NCBI RefSeq assembly: GCF_903643065.1
Contig: NZ_CAHJWX010000103.1
Coordinates: 1 to 6,696, forward strand
Source of the DNA: Sphingomonas bacterium
GTDB taxonomy: Bacteria > Pseudomonadota > Alphaproteobacteria > Sphingomonadales > Sphingomonadaceae
Length of the DNA stretch: 6,696 nucleotides
Direction: 5' to 3'
The position numbers were made by a program, and so were the translations under genes. Positions 6,345-6,696 of this stretch are shown one piece after another. The notes under the pieces were generated by a model, which searched no databases, was not told the DNA's origin, and was given only the letters and a program-made list of their open reading frames with translations. The first letter of the stretch is position 1; each line of letters begins with the position of its first letter.

Positions 6345-6696
6345 TCACAGCCGCCCCGCCCCCATCAGCCGCTTGAGGATGCCCTCGCGGATGCCGCGAT
6401 CGGCGATGCCCAGCCGCGCCGCCGGCCACAGGTCCATGATCACCTCCAGGATCGCGCAGCCCGCCACCACCAGGTCGGCGCGCTCGGCGCCGATGCAGCT
6501 CAGCCGCGCGCGCTCCGCCACCGCCATCCCCGCCAGCTCGCCGCAGATACGCCGCATCGCGTCCGCCGGCACGATCAGCCCGTCGATCACCGACCGGTCA
6601 TAGGCGGGCAGCCCCAGATGGACCGAGCCCAGCGTCGTCACCGTCCCCGACGTGCCGAGCAGCCGGGGCGCCGCGACGCCCGCCGGCAGCCGCGCC
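6345..6696 (-). CDS. Ppx/GppA-family phosphatase, C-terminal part (5' end outside window)
   Basis: The visible 116 residues are the C-terminal part of an exopolyphosphatase / guanosine-pentaphosphate phosphatase. These are ASKHA-fold enzymes that remove phosphate from polyphosphate or convert pppGpp to ppGpp. The key motif is LLGTSGTVTTLGSVHLGLPAYDR, the conserved A/T-SGT loop of the family's second half. It is followed by VDGL-type spacing (VIDGLIV), ERADLVVAGCAILEVIMD and a final ADRGIREGILKRLMG, all typical of the short alphaproteobacterial form that lacks the extra C-terminal HD domain. The stop (TGA) is at 6345-6347. The N-terminal phosphate-binding motifs lie outside the window, so Ppx cannot be told from GppA. 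It probably forms an operon with rlmE downstream, with the 99-nt gap occupied by repeat copy 2. Confidence 0.9.
   Translation of the reverse strand, partial: ARLPAGVAAPRLLGTSGTVTTLGSVHLGLPAYDRSVIDGLIVPADAMRRICGELAGMAVAERARLSCIGAERADLVVAGCAILEVIMDLWPAARLGIADRGIREGILKRLMGAGRL

Overview
The window is about 70% GC by eye, coding-dense, and carries genes on both strands. The best guess for the source is an alphaproteobacterium of the sphingomonad type. This rests on the recognisable style of the CFA synthase, YgfZ, RcnB-like and RlmE proteins, the GTG/TTG starts, and an intergenic nested-palindrome repeat of a kind common in such genomes. The assignment is inference; no rRNA or other marker gene is present.

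Layout, left to right. (1) 1-504, +: the 3' part of a reading frame that enters from outside the window. Its C-terminal half is clearly YgfZ, but its first ~35 codons look like a membrane segment of a CPA1-type Na+/H+ antiporter, so it appears to be a chimera. (2) 623-1054, +: a small exported RcnB-like protein with five arginine/aspartate-rich heptads. (3) 1067-1160: nested-palindrome repeat, copy 1, between convergent genes. (4) 1166-2482, -: UDP-glucose 6-dehydrogenase. (5) 2593-3849, +: cyclopropane-fatty-acyl-phospholipid synthase, diverging from ugd. (6) 3861-5078, +: argininosuccinate synthase, 11 nt behind cfa. (7) 5078-5551, +: an unrecognised, probably exported protein of about 46% GC, overlapping the argG stop by one base. 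(8) 5579-6244, -: RlmE, the 23S rRNA 2'-O-methyltransferase. (9) 6248-6340: repeat copy 2, filling the gap between rlmE and the next gene. (10) 6345-6696, -: the C-terminal part of a Ppx/GppA-family phosphatase, running off the right edge.

Most of the genes are housekeeping or envelope functions: iron-sulphur/tRNA-modification support (YgfZ), UDP-glucuronate supply for polysaccharide (Ugd), membrane lipid cyclopropanation (Cfa), arginine biosynthesis (ArgG), ribosome maturation (RlmE) and polyphosphate/ppGpp metabolism (Ppx/GppA). Transcription units suggested by spacing are cfa-argG-hypothetical (+) and ppx-rlmE (-). ugd stands alone opposite cfa.

I see no CRISPR array, tRNA, rRNA, transposase, phage gene or evident new multi-gene system. 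The points that deserve a second look are the antiporter/YgfZ junction, the low-GC gene translationally linked to argG, and the repeat copy whose arm seems to provide the ribosome binding site of rlmE.
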